64,000 nt of DNA from Mycolicibacterium mengxianglii (GCF_015710575.1 NZ_CP065373.1:1922001-1986000), one strand, 5' to 3'. Positions 32,942 through 45,191 are shown, counted from the stretch's first letter. Numbers and translations are program-made. Notes: a model not told the origin generated them from the letters alone.

Positions 32942-34483
32942 GTGTCGAGCGCGCTTCGGCCCGGCGCCACCAACGGTGTGTCGCTGGCCACACTCGCAGC
33001 CTCCGCGGGCGCGGTTCCCGCTGCCGGCGGTGTCATCCCGGCGGTGTCCGTGCTCGGGGTGACGCTGCGCGCCCAGGATGTTGCGCCGGGTGATCTCTTC
33101 GCGGCGCTGGCCGGGGCCCGCTCGCACGGGGCGCGTTTCATCGATGACGCGGTGTCCCGGGGCGCGGTCGCGGTGCTGACTGATGCTGCCGGCGTCGCCG
33201 CGCTTTCCGGACCCCCGCCAGTTCCGGTCCTGGTGCATCCGGCGCCGCGTACGGTCCTGGGCCGACTGGCCGCCGAGGTGTACGGACGGCCGTCGGAGTC
33301 CCTGTCGGTCATCGGTGTCACCGGCACCTCCGGCAAGACCACCACCACCTATCTCATCGAGGCCGGGCTGCGCGCCGCCGGCCGTACCGCCGGGCTGATC
33401 GGCACCGTCGGGATCCGTATCGGCGGCGCCGACGTGCCCAGCTCCCTGACCACCCCGGAAGCCCCCGCCCTGCAGGCACTGCTGGCGTTGATGGCCGAAC
33501 GCGGCGTCGACACCGCGGTGATGGAAGTCTCCAGCCATGCGCTGTCGCAGGGTCGGGTGGACGGTGTGCACTTCGCCGTCGGCGGGTTCACCAACCTGTC
33601 CCGCGACCACCTCGACTACCACCCGACCATGGCCGACTACTTCGAAGCGAAGGCGCGGTTGTTCGACCCGCAGTCGGCGGTGCACGCCGATACCTCGGTG
33701 ATCTGTATCGACGACGACGCCGGACGTGCGATGGCCGAGCGGGCCGGCTCGGCGGTGACCGTGAGCACCACCGGTGCGGCCGACTGGACGGTCTCCGACA
33801 TCGTCCATCGGCCCGACGGGGCGCAGGAGTTCACCGCGTGTGACCCCGCGGGTGTGCACCACCGCATCGGACTACGGCTGCCCGGCGGTTACAACATCGC
33901 CAACGCCCTTGTGGCCCTTGCCATTCTGGATTCCGTCGGTGTCGCTCCGGAACAGGCCGCGCCCGGCCTGCGTGGCGCCACCGTGCCGGGCCGGCTCGAG
34001 CCCGTCGACCGTGGCCAGCCGTTCCTCGCGCTGGTCGACTACGCACACAAACCCGGGGCGCTGCAGGCTGTCCTGCAGACCCTGCGTGCCCAGGCCGGGA
34101 CCGGGCGGCTGGCGGTGGTGTTCGGTGCCGGCGGTAACCGTGACGCGGGCAAGCGCGCGCCGATGGGCGCGGTGGCTGCCGAGCTGGCCGACCTGGTGGT
34201 GGTCACCGACGACAATCCCCGTGACGAGGAACCGGCCGCGATCCGGGCCGAGGTACTGGCCGGAGCCGCGGCCGGGGGTGCGACGGCCGAGGTCGTGGAG
34301 ATCGGGGACCGGGCGGAGGCCATAAACCGCGCCGTCTGCTGGGCCCGGCCCGGGGATGTGGTGCTGATCGCCGGCAAGGGTCACGAAGCGGGTCAGACCG
34401 CGGGCGGGCACACCCGGACTTTCGACGACCGCGACGAGCTGGCCAGGGCCCTCGACGCACTGCAGGCGATGGGACACCGCTGA
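32942..34483 (+). CDS. murE: UDP-MurNAc-L-Ala-D-Glu:meso-diaminopimelate ligase
   Basis: Adds meso-diaminopimelate, the third stem-peptide residue. The protein is 513 residues. The ATP loop [11 protein letters not shown] is at about 126-136, EVSSHAL and RDHLDYH mark the centre, and DNPRDEE (about residue 421) is the motif that selects meso-DAP over lysine. The GTG was chosen for GGAGGT 7 nt upstream; another in-frame GTG lies 9 nt earlier, inside that Shine-Dalgarno sequence. The stop overlaps the murF ATG by one base (TGATG). Confidence 0.96.
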   Translation: MSSALRPGATNGVSLATLAASAGAVPAAGGVIPAVSVLGVTLRAQDVAPGDLFAALAGARSHGARFIDDAVSRGAVAVLTDAAGVAALSGPPPVPVLVHPAPRTVLGRLAAEVYGRPSESLSVIGVTGTSGKTTTTYLIEAGLRAAGRTAGLIGTVGIRIGGADVPSSLTTPEAPALQALLALMAERGVDTAVMEVSSHALSQGRVDGVHFAVGGFTNLSRDHLDYHPTMADYFEAKARLFDPQSAVHADTSVICIDDDAGRAMAERAGSAVTVSTTGAADWTVSDIVHRPDGAQEFTACDPAGVHHRIGLRLPGGYNIANALVALAILDSVGVAPEQAAPGLRGATVPGRLEPVDRGQPFLALVDYAHKPGALQAVLQTLRAQAGTGRLAVVFGAGGNRDAGKRAPMGAVAAELADLVVVTDDNPRDEEPAAIRAEVLAGAAAGGATAEVVEIGDRAEAINRAVCWARPGDVVLIAGKGHEAGQTAGGHTRTFDDRDELARALDALQAMGHR

Positions 34484-35973
34484 TGATCGATCTGACGATC
34501 GCCGAGATCGCCGACATCGTCGGTGGTGAGCTGGCCGATGTCAGCGCTGCCGAGGCAGCCCGCATCCATGTCACGGGCACCGTCGAATTCGATTCCCGCG
34601 CACTGACATCCGGTGGCCTGTTCCTGGCCCTGCCCGGGGCACGCAGTGACGGGCACGACTTTGCCGCGGCTGCGGTGGCCGCCGGTGCGGTCGCGGTGCT
34701 GGCTGCGCGCCCGGTCGGGGTACCGGCGATCGTGGTGGCGCCGCAACCGGGGGACACCAGCGCCGGGGTGCTCGAACACGACCGCGACGGCTCCGGAGCC
34801 GCGGTGCTCGCCGCACTGGGCCGATTGGCCGCAGAGGTGGCCAGGCGGTTGGTGGCCGCCGGGCTCACCATCGTCGGGGTCACCGGTTCGTCGGGAAAGA
34901 CGTCGACCAAAGACCTGCTGGCCGCGGTGCTGGCGCCGCTGGGCCGGGTGGTGGCGCCCCCGGGTTCGTTCAACAACGAACTCGGGCATCCCTGGACAGT
35001 GCTGCGGGCCGACCACGACACCGACTACCTGATCCTGGAGATGTCGGCGCGCCATCCGGGAAATATCGCCGCGCTGGCCGCGATCGCGCCGCCGCAGATC
35101 GCAGTGGTGCTCAACGTCGGCACCGCCCACCTCGGCGAGTTCGGCTCACGCCAGGCCATCGCCGATACCAAGTCCGAACTGCCACAAGCTGTTCCAGAAT
35201 CCGGCGTGGTGATTCTGAACGTCGACGACACCGCCGTGGCCGCGATGGCCGCCAAGACGGTGGCGCGGGTGGTGCGCGTCAGCCGCAACAGTGATTCCGC
35301 CGACGTCTGGGCTGACGAGGTGAGCCTGGATGCGACGGCGCGGCCCAGCTTCACCCTGCACACCAGGGACCTGAGCACCCGGATCACGCTGGCCGTTCAC
35401 GGCGACCATCAGGTGTCCAACGCCCTGTGCGCGGCGGCTGTGGCCTTGGAATGCGGCGCGACCGGGGAACAGCTCGCCGCCGCACTGGCCGCGGCCGGGC
35501 CGGTCTCGAAACACCGGATGGCGGTCGCCACCCGCGCCGACGGCGTGACCGTCGTCAACGACGCCTACAACGCCAATCCGGACTCGATGCGCGCCGGACT
35601 GCAGGCGCTGGCGTGGATGGCGCGCGGCGGTGACAGCGGGGAACGCCGGCGCAGCTTCGCCGTGCTGGGCGAGATGGCAGAACTGGGCGAGGACGCCATT
35701 TCCGAGCACGACCGCATCGGGCGACTCGTAGTGCGATTAGATGTCAGTCGACTCATCGTCGTCGGAACCGGGAGGTCTATGAGCGCCATGCACCACGGGG
35801 CGGTCATGGAGGGATCATGGGGTGCCGAAGTCACGCAGGTCGCCGACGCGCCGGCCGCACTCGAGTTGTTGCGGAGCGAGTTGGCCGACGGTGACGTGGT
35901 CCTGGTGAAGGCCTCCAACTCCGCCGGGCTGGGTGCGCTGGCCGAGACCCTGCTGGGAGACGCCGGCCGATGA
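34483..35973 (+). CDS. murF: UDP-MurNAc-tripeptide:D-Ala-D-Ala ligase
   Basis: Attaches D-Ala-D-Ala to complete the UDP-MurNAc pentapeptide. The protein is 496 residues with three Mur ligase domains. The ATP loop [13 protein letters not shown] is at about 129-141, [11 protein letters not shown] and [12 protein letters not shown] are in the central domain, and [11 protein letters not shown] is the C-terminal family motif. It is coupled to murE by TGATG and to mraY by ATGA. Confidence 0.97.
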   Translation: MIDLTIAEIADIVGGELADVSAAEAARIHVTGTVEFDSRALTSGGLFLALPGARSDGHDFAAAAVAAGAVAVLAARPVGVPAIVVAPQPGDTSAGVLEHDRDGSGAAVLAALGRLAAEVARRLVAAGLTIVGVTGSSGKTSTKDLLAAVLAPLGRVVAPPGSFNNELGHPWTVLRADHDTDYLILEMSARHPGNIAALAAIAPPQIAVVLNVGTAHLGEFGSRQAIADTKSELPQAVPESGVVILNVDDTAVAAMAAKTVARVVRVSRNSDSADVWADEVSLDATARPSFTLHTRDLSTRITLAVHGDHQVSNALCAAAVALECGATGEQLAAALAAAGPVSKHRMAVATRADGVTVVNDAYNANPDSMRAGLQALAWMARGGDSGERRRSFAVLGEMAELGEDAISEHDRIGRLVVRLDVSRLIVVGTGRSMSAMHHGAVMEGSWGAEVTQVADAPAALELLRSELADGDVVLVKASNSAGLGALAETLLGDAGR

Positions 35974-37049
35974 GACTCATTCTGATCACCGTCGGCCTGT
36001 CGCTGGCGGTGTCGATCCTGTTGACACCCGTGTTGATCAGGCTGTTCAACCGCCAGGGTCTGGGCCATGAGATCCGCGAGGACGGCCCGCCGAGCCACAA
36101 GACCAAGCGCGGCACTCCGTCGATGGGCGGAGTCGCGATCCTCGCCGGCATCTGGGCGGGATACCTGGGCACACATCTGGTGGGCGTGGCGCTCGACGGT
36201 GAGGGTCCGTCGGCCTCAGGTCTGCTGGTGCTCGGCCTGGCGACCGCGCTGGGGCTTGTCGGTTTCCTCGACGACATGATCAAGCTGCGGCGGGCGCGCA
36301 ACCTGGGCCTGAACAAGACCGCCAAGACGGTCGGGCAGATCAGTGCCGCGGTGCTGTTCGGCGTGCTGGTCCTGGGCTTCCGCAATGCCGACGGGCTGTC
36401 CCCGGGCAGCGCGGAGCTGTCGTATGTGCGCGAGATCGCCACTGTGGCGCTGCCGCCGCTGGTATTCGTGCTGTTCGTGGTGGTGCTGGTCAGTGCCTGG
36501 TCCAACGCGGTGAACTTCACCGACGGCCTGGACGGGCTGGCGGCCGGCAGCATGGGGATGGTTTCGGCGGCGTACGTGCTGATCACGTTCTGGCAGTACC
36601 GCAACGCGTGCGCCACTGCCCCCGGTCTGGGCTGCTACAACGTGCGCGATCCGCTGGATCTGGCGATCGTCGCGGCGGCTGCTGCCGGCGCGTGTATCGG
36701 GTTCCTGTGGTGGAACGCCGCGCCGGCGAAGATCTTCATGGGCGACACCGGCTCGCTCGCCCTGGGCGGCATCATCGCCGGACTCTCGGTCACCAGCCGC
36801 ACCGAGGTGCTCGCCGTGGTGCTCGGTGCGTTGTTCGTCGCCGAGATCGTGTCGGTGGTGGTGCAGATCCTGGCGTTCCGGACGACGGGCCGGCGGGTGT
36901 TCCGGATGGCGCCGTTCCACCACCATTTCGAACTGGTCGGATGGGCCGAGACGACGGTGATCATCCGGTTCTGGTTGCTCACCGCGATCGCGTGCGGCCT
37001 GGGTGTCGCGCTGTTCTACGGCGAGTGGCTTTCGGCGATCGGCGCCTGA
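35970..37049 (+). CDS. mraY: Phospho-MurNAc-pentapeptide transferase
   Basis: Membrane enzyme (MurX in mycobacteria) that transfers phospho-MurNAc-pentapeptide to decaprenyl phosphate, forming lipid I. The protein is 359 residues with about ten helices. Conserved cytoplasmic segments are [22 protein letters not shown] (read here as VGFLDDMIK), [21 protein letters not shown] and PFHHHFE, which hold the catalytic acidic residues and the HHH loop. The ATG overlaps the murF stop. Confidence 0.97.
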   Translation: MRLILITVGLSLAVSILLTPVLIRLFNRQGLGHEIREDGPPSHKTKRGTPSMGGVAILAGIWAGYLGTHLVGVALDGEGPSASGLLVLGLATALGLVGFLDDMIKLRRARNLGLNKTAKTVGQISAAVLFGVLVLGFRNADGLSPGSAELSYVREIATVALPPLVFVLFVVVLVSAWSNAVNFTDGLDGLAAGSMGMVSAAYVLITFWQYRNACATAPGLGCYNVRDPLDLAIVAAAAAGACIGFLWWNAAPAKIFMGDTGSLALGGIIAGLSVTSRTEVLAVVLGALFVAEIVSVVVQILAFRTTGRRVFRMAPFHHHFELVGWAETTVIIRFWLLTAIACGLGVALFYGEWLSAIGA

Positions 37050-37050
37050 C

Positions 37051-38535
37051 GTGCCCGCCGACGGCGGTGTGCTCGGCCCCTTGATTCCCGGCGCCCGGGT
37101 GCTGGTCACCGGTGCCGGTGTCACGGGCCGCGCGGTGCTCAAGGCGCTGCGCCCACTCGGTGTGGCCGCCGAGCTCACCGACGACAATCCGGCGGCGCTG
37201 GAGAAATTCGCCACCGAGGGTGTGCGGGTGATCGACGCCGACGCCGCGGCCGGCCGGGTGGGCGAGTACACGCTGGTGGTGACCAGTCCGGGTCTGCCGC
37301 CCACCGCGCCGGTGCCTTCTGCCGCCGCGGCGGCCGGGGTGCCGGTCTGGGGTGACGTCGAACTGGCGTGGCGGCTGGACCATTCCGGGCATTACGGGCC
37401 GCCGCGGCGCTGGCTCGTGGTCACCGGGACCAACGGCAAGACCACCACCACCTCGATGTTGCACGCCATGCTGCTCGCCGCCGGCCGGCGCAGCCTGCTG
37501 TGCGGCAATATCGGTGACCCGGTGCTCGACGTGCTCGACCAGCCGTCGGAACTGCTGGCGGTGGAGCTGTCGAGCTTCCAGTTGTTCTGGTCGTCGTCGC
37601 TGCGTCCCGAAGCCGGGGTGGTGCTCAACGTGGCCGAGGACCATCTGGATTGGCACGGCTCGATGGAGCATTATGCGCAGGCCAAGGCGCGGGTGCTGGC
37701 CGGCCGGGTGGCGGTGGTCGGACTCGACGACCCGATCGCCGCGGGGCTGCTGGCCGGGGCGGACGCGCCCGTCAAGGTCGGGTTCCGGCTCGGTGCGCCC
37801 GGCCCGGGTGAGCTCGGGGTGCGCGACGGGATGCTCGTCGACCGGGCGTTCGGAGCCGAGGCGGTGGAACTGGCGTCGGTGGACACCATCGGGGTGGCCG
37901 GCCCGGTGGGAGTGCTGAACGCGTTGGCCGCGGCAGCACTGGCCCGCGCGGTGGACGTGCCCGCGGCGGCGATCGCCGAGGCGTTGGCGCACTTCGAGGT
38001 GGGCAGACATCGCGCCGAGGTGGTCGCGGTCTCGGGTGGCATCACCTACGTCGACGATTCCAAGGCCACCAACCCGCATGCCGCCGAAGCGTCGGTGCTG
38101 GCGTACCCGCGGGTGGTCTGGGTGGCCGGCGGGCTGCTCAAGGGTGCCTCGGTGGACCAGATGGTGGCCCGCGTCGCCGATCGGCTGGCCGGGGTGGTGG
38201 TGCTGGGTCGAGACCGCGCGGTGGTGACGCAGGCAGTGTCACGACACGCGCCCGATGTCCCCGTCGTGGAGGTTGTGACGGGGGAGGATGCTGTGGTGCA
38301 TGAGACCAATGTGGCATCTGTGACTCGTGTGATTACGTCTCCGGGGGAGCCCGGGAAATCGGAGGTCTCAGTCGGAGCGCGCCTGATGACCGAGGTCGTC
38401 GCGGCTGCCCGGGGCCTCGCGGCGCCGGGGGACACCGTGCTGCTGGCTCCCGCCGGCGCCTCGTTCGACCAGTTCGCCGGGTATGCCGACCGCGGCAATG
38501 CATTTGCGGCCGCCGTCCGCGCAGTCACCGGGTAG
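37051..38535 (+). CDS. murD: UDP-MurNAc-L-alanine:D-glutamate ligase
   Basis: Adds D-glutamate to UDP-MurNAc-L-Ala. The protein is 494 residues from a GTG one base after the mraY stop. The N-terminal Rossmann part begins [15 protein letters not shown], the ATP loop is [12 protein letters not shown] (about 122-133), and [11 protein letters not shown] and [10 protein letters not shown] are the central and C-terminal motifs. A short stretch near 38230-38360, coding residues of the C-terminal domain, is less GC-rich than its surroundings, but the frame is intact. Confidence 0.96.
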   Translation: MPADGGVLGPLIPGARVLVTGAGVTGRAVLKALRPLGVAAELTDDNPAALEKFATEGVRVIDADAAAGRVGEYTLVVTSPGLPPTAPVPSAAAAAGVPVWGDVELAWRLDHSGHYGPPRRWLVVTGTNGKTTTTSMLHAMLLAAGRRSLLCGNIGDPVLDVLDQPSELLAVELSSFQLFWSSSLRPEAGVVLNVAEDHLDWHGSMEHYAQAKARVLAGRVAVVGLDDPIAAGLLAGADAPVKVGFRLGAPGPGELGVRDGMLVDRAFGAEAVELASVDTIGVAGPVGVLNALAAAALARAVDVPAAAIAEALAHFEVGRHRAEVVAVSGGITYVDDSKATNPHAAEASVLAYPRVVWVAGGLLKGASVDQMVARVADRLAGVVVLGRDRAVVTQAVSRHAPDVPVVEVVTGEDAVVHETNVASVTRVITSPGEPGKSEVSVGARLMTEVVAAARGLAAPGDTVLLAPAGASFDQFAGYADRGNAFAAAVRAVTG

Positions 38536-38545
38536 GCCGCCCGGC

Positions 38546-40240
38546 ATGGACAAGAAAGCCAACATCCTGAAGCGGCGGCGTCAGCCGTCCCCGCCCGCTC
38601 CGGAGACCGCAGACGCCCCCGAACCGGTGGACGTCGCGGACCCGGAAAGTCCCGAGAACCCAGACAACCCGCAAAACCGGGAAGCTGTCACCGAACCCAC
38701 GCCCGTCATCGCGGCGCAGAGCAGCCGGACCCGAAGCGCGGCGGCGACAGCGCGGCTGGCCAAGACCAAGTTCGGCAGCTGGCTGTCCCGTCCGATGACG
38801 TCCTTCCACCTCATCGTCGCGGTCACGGCGTTGTTGGTCACCCTCGGGCTGACGATGGTGCTCTCCGCATCCGGGGTGTACTCATATGACTCCGACGGTT
38901 CACCGTGGGCGGTGTTCGCTAAGCAGGTGCTGTGGACGGCCGTGGGCCTGGTCGCCTTCTACATGGCGTTGCGGATGCCGGTGTCGATGATGCGCCGACT
39001 CGCCTTCCCGGGCTTCGCGCTGACGATCGTGTTGCTGGTGCTGGTGTTGATTCCCGGAATCGGCAAGGTGGCCAACGGTTCCCGCGGCTGGTTCGTGGTT
39101 TCCGGTATGTCCATGCAGCCCTCCGAGCTGGCGAAGATCGCGTTCGCCATCTGGGGTGCGCACCTGCTGGCCACCCGCCGTTTGGAGCGGGCGTCGCTGC
39201 GGGAGATGCTGGTCCCGCTGGTGCCTGGTGCCGTGATCGCCCTGGCGCTGATCCTGGCACAGCCCGATCTCGGGCAGAGCGTGTCGATGGGCATCATCCT
39301 GCTGGGCCTGCTCTGGTACGCCGGCCTGCCGCTGCGGGTGTTCTTGACCTCGCTGGTGGCGGTGATGGGCGCGGCCGCCGTGCTGGCCATGGTGGAGGGC
39401 TACCGGTCCGCGCGGGTGCAGTCCTGGCTCGACCCCGGCGCTGACGCCCAGGGCGCCGGCTACCAGGCCCGCCAGGCCAGGTTCGCGCTGGCCAACGGTG
39501 GGGTGTTCGGTGACGGCCTGGGCCAGGGCGCCGCCAAGTGGAACTACCTGCCCAATGCGCACAACGACTTCATCTTCGCGATCATCGGCGAGGAACTCGG
39601 CTTCGTGGGCGCGTTCGGGCTGTTGTTGCTCTTCGCGCTGTTCGCCTACGCCGGGATGCGTATCGCCAACCGGTCGGTGGACCCGTTCCTGCGACTGCTC
39701 ACCGCCACCGCAACGCTGTGGATCATGGGGCAGGTGTTCATCAACGTCGGCTACGTGATCGGTCTGCTGCCCGTCACCGGGCTGCAGTTGCCGCTCATCT
39801 CTGCCGGTGGAACATCTACGGCCACAACACTTCTGGTGATCGGCATCATCGCCAACGCGGCCAGGCACGAGCCGGAGGCGGTGGCTGCACTGCGAGCGGG
39901 CCGTGAGGACCGGATGAATCGCCTGCTGCGACTGCCGTTGCCCGCGCCGTACGTGCCGACCCGTGTCGAGGCGCTGCGGGACCGGCTGCGGTCGCGTCCG
40001 GGGGCCGACAGGTCGCCCAAGGCGGCCGCACCGCAGAAGAAAGCCACCAGGACGAAGACGACGAGCACACGCCAGTCGGCTCGGAAGAACCCGGTGGGTG
40101 AACGGGCCGCCCGTCGCACAGGGCATCATGGAGACGGCCGGCGGCGCAGCGGTCGCTCTGCTGCGCGCGAGGGTAAAGACGCCCCGGCCCGCGCCCGAAG
40201 TGGGCGGTCACGTTCTTTGGAAGGTCAGCGTTTCGGGTGA
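38546..40240 (+). CDS. ftsW: Septal peptidoglycan glycosyltransferase, SEDS family
   Basis: SEDS polymerase of 564 residues that builds septal glycan from lipid II with PbpB. The cytoplasmic N-terminal tail (1-90) is Pro/Asp/Asn-rich; about ten helices follow. The key segments are [28 protein letters not shown] with the catalytic-region Asp, and [12 protein letters not shown]. The long C-terminal tail (about 475-564) is Lys/Arg-rich; in mycobacteria it contacts FtsZ and PbpB. Its stop overlaps the murG GTG as GTGA. Confidence 0.95.
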   Translation: MDKKANILKRRRQPSPPAPETADAPEPVDVADPESPENPDNPQNREAVTEPTPVIAAQSSRTRSAAATARLAKTKFGSWLSRPMTSFHLIVAVTALLVTLGLTMVLSASGVYSYDSDGSPWAVFAKQVLWTAVGLVAFYMALRMPVSMMRRLAFPGFALTIVLLVLVLIPGIGKVANGSRGWFVVSGMSMQPSELAKIAFAIWGAHLLATRRLERASLREMLVPLVPGAVIALALILAQPDLGQSVSMGIILLGLLWYAGLPLRVFLTSLVAVMGAAAVLAMVEGYRSARVQSWLDPGADAQGAGYQARQARFALANGGVFGDGLGQGAAKWNYLPNAHNDFIFAIIGEELGFVGAFGLLLLFALFAYAGMRIANRSVDPFLRLLTATATLWIMGQVFINVGYVIGLLPVTGLQLPLISAGGTSTATTLLVIGIIANAARHEPEAVAALRAGREDRMNRLLRLPLPAPYVPTRVEALRDRLRSRPGADRSPKAAAPQKKATRTKTTSTRQSARKNPVGERAARRTGHHGDGRRRSGRSAAREGKDAPARARSGRSRSLEGQRFG

Positions 40241-41397
40241 ACGACTCGGTCAACAGGCCGGCCGACGGTGCCCCCATCTCGGTGGTACTCGCCGGGGGCG
40301 GCACGGCCGGCCACGTCGAGCCCGCGATGGCGGTCGCCGACGCGCTCACGGCGCTCCATCCGGACGTCCGGATCACCGCGCTCGGTACCGCGCGCGGCCT
40401 GGAGACCCGGCTGGTACCCGAACGCGGTTATCACCTGGAGCTGATCACCCCGGTCCCGCTGCCCCGCAAACCGACCGGTGACCTGGTGCGCCTGCCGGCC
40501 CGGGTGCGCCGCGCGGTGCGCCAGACCCGGCAGGTGTTCGACGATGTGGCCGTGGACGTGGTGATCGGCTTCGGTGGTTACGTCGCGCTCCCGGCCTATC
40601 TCGCCGCCCGCGGTGGCGTCCGGCGCCGCCGCGTTCCGGTGGTGATTCACGAGGCCAACGCCACCGCCGGGATCGCCAACAAGGTCGGCGCCCGGTCAGC
40701 GCAGCGGGTGTTGTCGGCGGTGCCGGGCTCCGGCCTCAAAGACGCCGAAGTGATCGGGGTTCCGGTCCGGGCGGCCATCACCGCACTCGATCGGGCCGCG
40801 CAGCGCGCCGAGGCCAGGGCCGCGTTCGGACTCCCTGACGACACCCCGGTGCTGCTGGTCTTCGGTGGCTCGCAGGGCGCGGCGTCGATCAACCGGGCCG
40901 TCTCGGCCGCTGCAGGCGAGTTGGCGCGGTCCGGAGTCGCGGTGCTCCACGCCTACGGGGCGAAGAACACCCTGGACCTGCGCACCCCCGAGCCTGGCGA
41001 CCCGCCGTATGTCGCGGTGCCCTATCTGAACCGGATGGATCTGGCGTACGCCGCGGCGGACCTGGCGATCTGCCGATCGGGGGCCATGACGGTGGCCGAG
41101 GTGTCGGCCGTCGGCCTGCCTGCGGTGTACGTCCCGTTGCCGATCGGCAACGGCGAACAACGCCTCAACGCATTGCCGGTGGTCAACGCCGGTGGCGGGC
41201 TGCTGGTGGACGACGCCGACCTGACGCCGCGGTTCGTCGCCGAGGTGGCCGGCGCCCTGCTCACCGACCCGCAGCGACTGTCGGCGATGACCTCGGCCGC
41301 CGCCCAGGTCGGCCACCGCGACGCCGCAGAGCGGGTCGCCGCGGTGGCCCTCGATATCGCCTTGTCCGGACGTGCTGCACGGGGCCGCCGCCGATGA
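40237..41397 (+). CDS. murG: UDP-GlcNAc:undecaprenyl-PP-MurNAc-pentapeptide GlcNAc transferase
   Basis: GT28 enzyme that converts lipid I to lipid II on the inner membrane face. The protein is 386 residues. The N-domain loop [18 protein letters not shown] is at about 20-37, GFGGYVALP and [11 protein letters not shown] follow, the C-domain has [12 protein letters not shown], and [21 protein letters not shown] forms the UDP-GlcNAc site. The GTG overlaps the ftsW stop, and the end overlaps murC by ATGA. Confidence 0.97.
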   Translation: MNDSVNRPADGAPISVVLAGGGTAGHVEPAMAVADALTALHPDVRITALGTARGLETRLVPERGYHLELITPVPLPRKPTGDLVRLPARVRRAVRQTRQVFDDVAVDVVIGFGGYVALPAYLAARGGVRRRRVPVVIHEANATAGIANKVGARSAQRVLSAVPGSGLKDAEVIGVPVRAAITALDRAAQRAEARAAFGLPDDTPVLLVFGGSQGAASINRAVSAAAGELARSGVAVLHAYGAKNTLDLRTPEPGDPPYVAVPYLNRMDLAYAAADLAICRSGAMTVAEVSAVGLPAVYVPLPIGNGEQRLNALPVVNAGGGLLVDDADLTPRFVAEVAGALLTDPQRLSAMTSAAAQVGHRDAAERVAAVALDIALSGRAARGRRR

Positions 41398-42842
41398 GCG
41401 TGCCGCTGCCCGAAGAACTGACCCGGGTCCACATGGTGGGCATCGGGGGCGCCGGCATGTCGGGTATCGCCCGGATCCTGCTGGACCGCGGCGCGCTGGT
41501 GTCCGGTTCGGACGCCAAGGAATCCCGGGGGGTGCTGGCGTTGCGGGCGCGGGGTGCCCAGATCCGGATCGGGCACGACCCGTCATCGCTGGACCTGCTG
41601 CCCGGGGGCCCGACGGCAGTGATCACCACCCACGCAGCGATCCCCAAGTCCAATCCCGAGCTTGTCGAGGCCCGAAGGCGGGCCATCCCGGTGGTGCTGC
41701 GACCGGTGGTGCTGGCCAAGCTGATGGCCGGTCACACCAGGTTGTTGGTCACCGGCACCCACGGCAAGACCACCACCACGTCGATGCTCATCGTGGCGTT
41801 GCAGCACTGCGGCTTCGACCCGTCCTTCGCGGTGGGCGGGGAGTTGGGCGAGTCCGGTACCAACGCCCATCACGGCAGCGGCAACACCTTTGTCGCCGAA
41901 GCCGACGAGAGTGACGGCTCACTGCTGGAATACACCCCGGACGTCGCGGTGGTCACCAACATCGAGGCCGACCACCTGGATTTCTTCGGCACCGCCGAGG
42001 CTTACAGCGCGGTGTTCGACCAGTTCGTCGAACGTATCGCCCCGGGTGGGGCCCTGGTGGTGTGCGTCGACGACCCCGGCGCCGCCGCGCTGGCGGCCCG
42101 CGCCACCGACCTGGGGTTGCGGGTGCTGGCCTACGGCAGCCCGGATGCCACGGTGCCGCTGGCCGGGGCGCTGCTGAGTTGGCAGCAGCAGGGCACCGGT
42201 GCGGTGGCCGAGGTGCTACTCGAGGGCGAAACGCAGCCGCGGGCGATGCGGTTGTCGGTGCCGGGGCGGCACATGGCGCTCAACGCGCTCGGCGCGCTGC
42301 TGGCGGCCTGGGAGGTCGGAGCCGAAGTCGACGCAGTGCTCGACGGGCTCGCCGGTTTCGAGGGCGTGCGCCGGCGGTTCGAACTGGTGGGCACCGCCGA
42401 CGGCATCCGGGTCTTCGATGACTACGCCCACCATCCGACCGAGGTGGCCGCCGTGCTGGCGGCGCTGCAGACCGTCACCGCCGACGGTGGCGGGGGTCGC
42501 GTCATCGCTGTCTTCCAGCCACACTTGTACTCGCGCACAAAGACTTTCGCCGCCGAGTTCGGAGCCGCGTTGGACGGGGCGGACCGGGTGTTCGTGCTCG
42601 ACGTCTATCCCGCCCGCGAGCAGCCGGTGACGGGCATCAGCGGCGCCACCGTCGCCGAGCATGTCAGCGTGCCGGTGACCTACCTGCCGGATCTCTCGGA
42701 GGTGGCCCGGACTGTCGCCGAGGTCGCCCGCCCCGGCGACGTGATCGTCACCATGGGCGCCGGAGATGTCACCATGCTGGGTCCGGAGATCCTCACCGAG
42801 CTGAGACTGCGCGCTGACCCCGAGTCGAGGCGTCCGGAGTGA
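41394..42842 (+). CDS. murC: UDP-N-acetylmuramate:L-alanine ligase
   Basis: First amino-acid ligase of the stem peptide. The protein is 482 residues. The N-domain has [14 protein letters not shown], the ATP loop [11 protein letters not shown] is at about 118-128, [10 protein letters not shown] and [10 protein letters not shown] lie centrally, and [10 protein letters not shown] marks the C-domain. It is coupled to murG by ATGA, and ftsQ follows 4 nt later. Confidence 0.97.
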   Translation: MSVPLPEELTRVHMVGIGGAGMSGIARILLDRGALVSGSDAKESRGVLALRARGAQIRIGHDPSSLDLLPGGPTAVITTHAAIPKSNPELVEARRRAIPVVLRPVVLAKLMAGHTRLLVTGTHGKTTTTSMLIVALQHCGFDPSFAVGGELGESGTNAHHGSGNTFVAEADESDGSLLEYTPDVAVVTNIEADHLDFFGTAEAYSAVFDQFVERIAPGGALVVCVDDPGAAALAARATDLGLRVLAYGSPDATVPLAGALLSWQQQGTGAVAEVLLEGETQPRAMRLSVPGRHMALNALGALLAAWEVGAEVDAVLDGLAGFEGVRRRFELVGTADGIRVFDDYAHHPTEVAAVLAALQTVTADGGGGRVIAVFQPHLYSRTKTFAAEFGAALDGADRVFVLDVYPAREQPVTGISGATVAEHVSVPVTYLPDLSEVARTVAEVARPGDVIVTMGAGDVTMLGPEILTELRLRADPESRRPE

Positions 42843-42846
42843 CTCC

Positions 42847-43752
42847 GTGACCACGCCCGAGGATCCGGCAGAGCCGCAGCCTGCCGGCGGTGTCGCCGAG
42901 CCCGAGGATGTGCCGGTCGACGATCTCGAGGACCTCGAGGGTCCCCGTCGCCGTGCCCGCCGGGAACGGGCCGAACGCCGCGAAGCCGAGGCCAGGGCCA
43001 AGGCGATCGAGGAGGCTCGCCGGGAGGCCAAACGCAAGGTGCTCGGTGCGCAGGCGGCGTCGGCGGCGAAGCCGGTGCGGCGGGGCACCGTCCGCGGCCT
43101 CAAGGTGGTGCTGTGGACGGCGGTGCTGGCACTGGTGGCCACCGCGCTCGGGTTGATCCTGTACTTCACGCCCCTGATGTCGGCCCGCGACATCGTGGTG
43201 GTGGGCACGGGCGCTCTGACTCCCGATGAGGTGGTCGGTGTCGCCGGGGTTCGCACCGGGACCCCGCTGCTGCAGATCAACACCGACGTCGTCGCCGAGA
43301 AGGTGGCTGCCATCCGGCGGGTCGCCAGTGCGCGGGTGCAGCGCGAGTACCCCTCGACGCTGCGCATCACCATCGCCGAGCGGATGCCGATCGCGGTGAA
43401 GGACTTTCCGGACGGTCCGCACCTCTACGACCGCGACGGGGTGGACTTCGCCACCGGTCCGGCGCCGCTGACGCTGCCGTATCTCGATGTGGAAAATCCC
43501 GGGCCCAGCGATCTGCCGACCCAGGCGGCGCTTGGGGTGCTGACGGCGTTGCGTCCGGAGGTGGCCGGTCAGGTGGCCCGGGTGGCGGCACCGTCGGTGT
43601 CGTCGATCACGCTGACGCTGACGGATGGCCGGGTGGTGGTGTGGGGGACCGAGGACCGCACCCAGGAGAAGGCCGACAAGCTGGCCGCGCTGCTGACCCA
43701 GCCCGGCCAGACCTATGACGTGTCCAGCCCCGACCTGCCGACAGTCAAGTAG
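42847..43752 (+). CDS. ftsQ: Cell division protein FtsQ
   Basis: Bitopic divisome protein of 301 residues. A charged cytoplasmic domain of about 85 residues (Glu/Ala/Arg-rich) is followed by one membrane helix (about 86-106), then the POTRA domain starting SARDIVVVGTGALTPDEVV, and the beta domain. It recruits FtsL and FtsB-type proteins. Start is GTG. It closes the first dcw transcription unit before a 290 nt gap. Confidence 0.95.
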   Translation: MTTPEDPAEPQPAGGVAEPEDVPVDDLEDLEGPRRRARRERAERREAEARAKAIEEARREAKRKVLGAQAASAAKPVRRGTVRGLKVVLWTAVLALVATALGLILYFTPLMSARDIVVVGTGALTPDEVVGVAGVRTGTPLLQINTDVVAEKVAAIRRVASARVQREYPSTLRITIAERMPIAVKDFPDGPHLYDRDGVDFATGPAPLTLPYLDVENPGPSDLPTQAALGVLTALRPEVAGQVARVAAPSVSSITLTLTDGRVVVWGTEDRTQEKADKLAALLTQPGQTYDVSSPDLPTVK

Positions 43753-43779
43753 CGCCCCACCCCTCCGCCACCCCTACCG

Positions 43780-43837
43780 CGAGCAGACACAAAGTCGGGT
43801 GGTTCGCGCGGAATCCACGCGAGTTTGCGTCTGCTCG
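43780..43837. repeat. Long imperfect inverted repeat between ftsQ and ftsZ
   Basis: Left arm CGAGCAGACACAAAGTCG (43780-43797) and the reverse complement of the right arm (43820-43837), CGAGCAGACGCAAACTCG, agree at 16 of 18 positions around a 22 nt centre. It starts 27 nt after the ftsQ stop. It could be a T-less bidirectional terminator or a dispersed palindromic repeat. Confidence 0.7.
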
Positions 43838-43940
43838 GCCGGGTGGCGCGGCGTAGCGAAAAATTTCACCCGCGCGTCGTCGGCGCGCCTGCGTCCATAG
43901 TTCGGGCCCCGGCCCTACGGTTCTGGTTGCGCGGAACTAC

Positions 43941-44031
43941 TTGACATAACTCTAAGCCTATGGTTGAGGTTGAGGGTTTAGGGACACCCCGATTCAAGGA
44001 AGTTCCGCTGACTCGTAAGCCACTCAGGGAG
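43941..44031 (+). promoter_or_regulatory. ftsZ promoter and leader region
   Basis: TTGACA (43941-43946) is a perfect -35 match; no equally good -10 lies at 17 nt, though TATGGT (43959-43964) and TGAGGT (43965-43970) are near. Multiple ftsZ promoters are known in mycobacteria. The Shine-Dalgarno sequence GGGAGGAAGG lies just before the ATG. Confidence 0.45.
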
Positions 44032-44042
44032 GAAGGCGTCCA

Positions 44043-45191
44043 ATGACCCCCCCGCACAACTACCTAGCCGTCATCAAGGTCGTCGGCATCGGCGGCGGCG
44101 GCGTCAATGCCGTCAACCGAATGATCGAACAAGGCCTCAAAGGGGTCGAGTTCATCGCGATCAACACCGACGCCCAGGCGTTGTTGATGAGCGATGCCGA
44201 CGTCAAACTCGACGTCGGACGTGACTCGACCCGCGGCCTCGGCGCCGGTGCCGACCCCGAAGTGGGGCGCAAGGCGGCCGAGGATGCCAAGGATGAGATC
44301 GAGGAGCTGCTACGCGGCGCCGACATGGTGTTCGTCACCGCAGGTGAAGGCGGCGGCACCGGCACCGGCGGAGCGCCGGTGGTGGCCACCATCGCCCGCA
44401 AGCTCGGCGCACTCACCGTCGGCGTGGTGACACGGCCGTTCTCCTTCGAGGGCAAGCGCCGCAGCAACCAGGCCGAAACCGGCATCCAGTCGCTGCGCGA
44501 GAGCTGCGACACGCTGATCGTGATCCCGAACGACCGCCTGCTGCAGATGGGCGACGCCGCAGTCTCCCTGATGGACGCGTTCCGCAGCGCCGACGAGGTG
44601 TTGCTCAACGGCGTGCAGGGCATCACCGACCTGATCACCACACCCGGCCTGATCAACGTCGACTTCGCCGACGTCAAGGGCGTGATGAGCGGGGCCGGCA
44701 CTGCCTTGATGGGTATCGGCGCCGCCCGTGGCGACGGCCGGGCATTGAAGGCCGCCGAGATCGCCATCAACTCGCCGCTGCTGGAAGCCAGCATGGAGGG
44801 TGCGCAGGGTGTGCTGCTGTCGGTTGCCGGTGGCAGCGACCTAGGGCTGTTCGAGATCAACGAGGCCGCCTCGCTGGTCCAGGAGTCCGCACATCCCGAC
44901 GCCAACATCATCTTCGGCACGGTGATCGACGACTCGCTCGGTGACGAGGTGCGGGTGACCGTGATCGCCGCCGGCTTCGAAACCGGTTCTGCCAGCCGGA
45001 AACCGGTGGTCGGCGCTACCGGGGCCGGTGGTCAGGCCGTGGCCACGGGCCGGTCCGGAAAGGTGTCCTCGTCATTGTTCGAGCCCGCCGATGCAGTCAG
45101 CGTTCCGCTGCACACCAACGGGGCAACGGTCAGCGTCGGTGGCGGTGACGATGATGATGACGTCGACGTGCCGCCGTTCATGCGCCACTAG
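44043..45191 (+). CDS. ftsZ: Cell division GTPase FtsZ
   Basis: Tubulin-like GTPase that forms the Z ring. The protein is 382 residues. The signature GGGTGTG is at 103-109, NTDAQAL contacts nucleotide, and the T7-loop segment [19 protein letters not shown] completes the site of the next subunit. A variable linker from about residue 315 leads to an acidic stretch and the conserved tail [10 protein letters not shown], which binds SepF and FtsW. It follows a strong Shine-Dalgarno sequence and its own promoter region. Confidence 0.98.
   Translation: MTPPHNYLAVIKVVGIGGGGVNAVNRMIEQGLKGVEFIAINTDAQALLMSDADVKLDVGRDSTRGLGAGADPEVGRKAAEDAKDEIEELLRGADMVFVTAGEGGGTGTGGAPVVATIARKLGALTVGVVTRPFSFEGKRRSNQAETGIQSLRESCDTLIVIPNDRLLQMGDAAVSLMDAFRSADEVLLNGVQGITDLITTPGLINVDFADVKGVMSGAGTALMGIGAARGDGRALKAAEIAINSPLLEASMEGAQGVLLSVAGGSDLGLFEINEAASLVQESAHPDANIIFGTVIDDSLGDEVRVTVIAAGFETGSASRKPVVGATGAGGQAVATGRSGKVSSSLFEPADAVSVPLHTNGATVSVGGGDDDDDVDVPPFMRH

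Noticed and set aside
38230..38360. Less GC-rich patch within murD considered as an insertion
   Set aside because: The reading frame and family sequence continue through it without a break.
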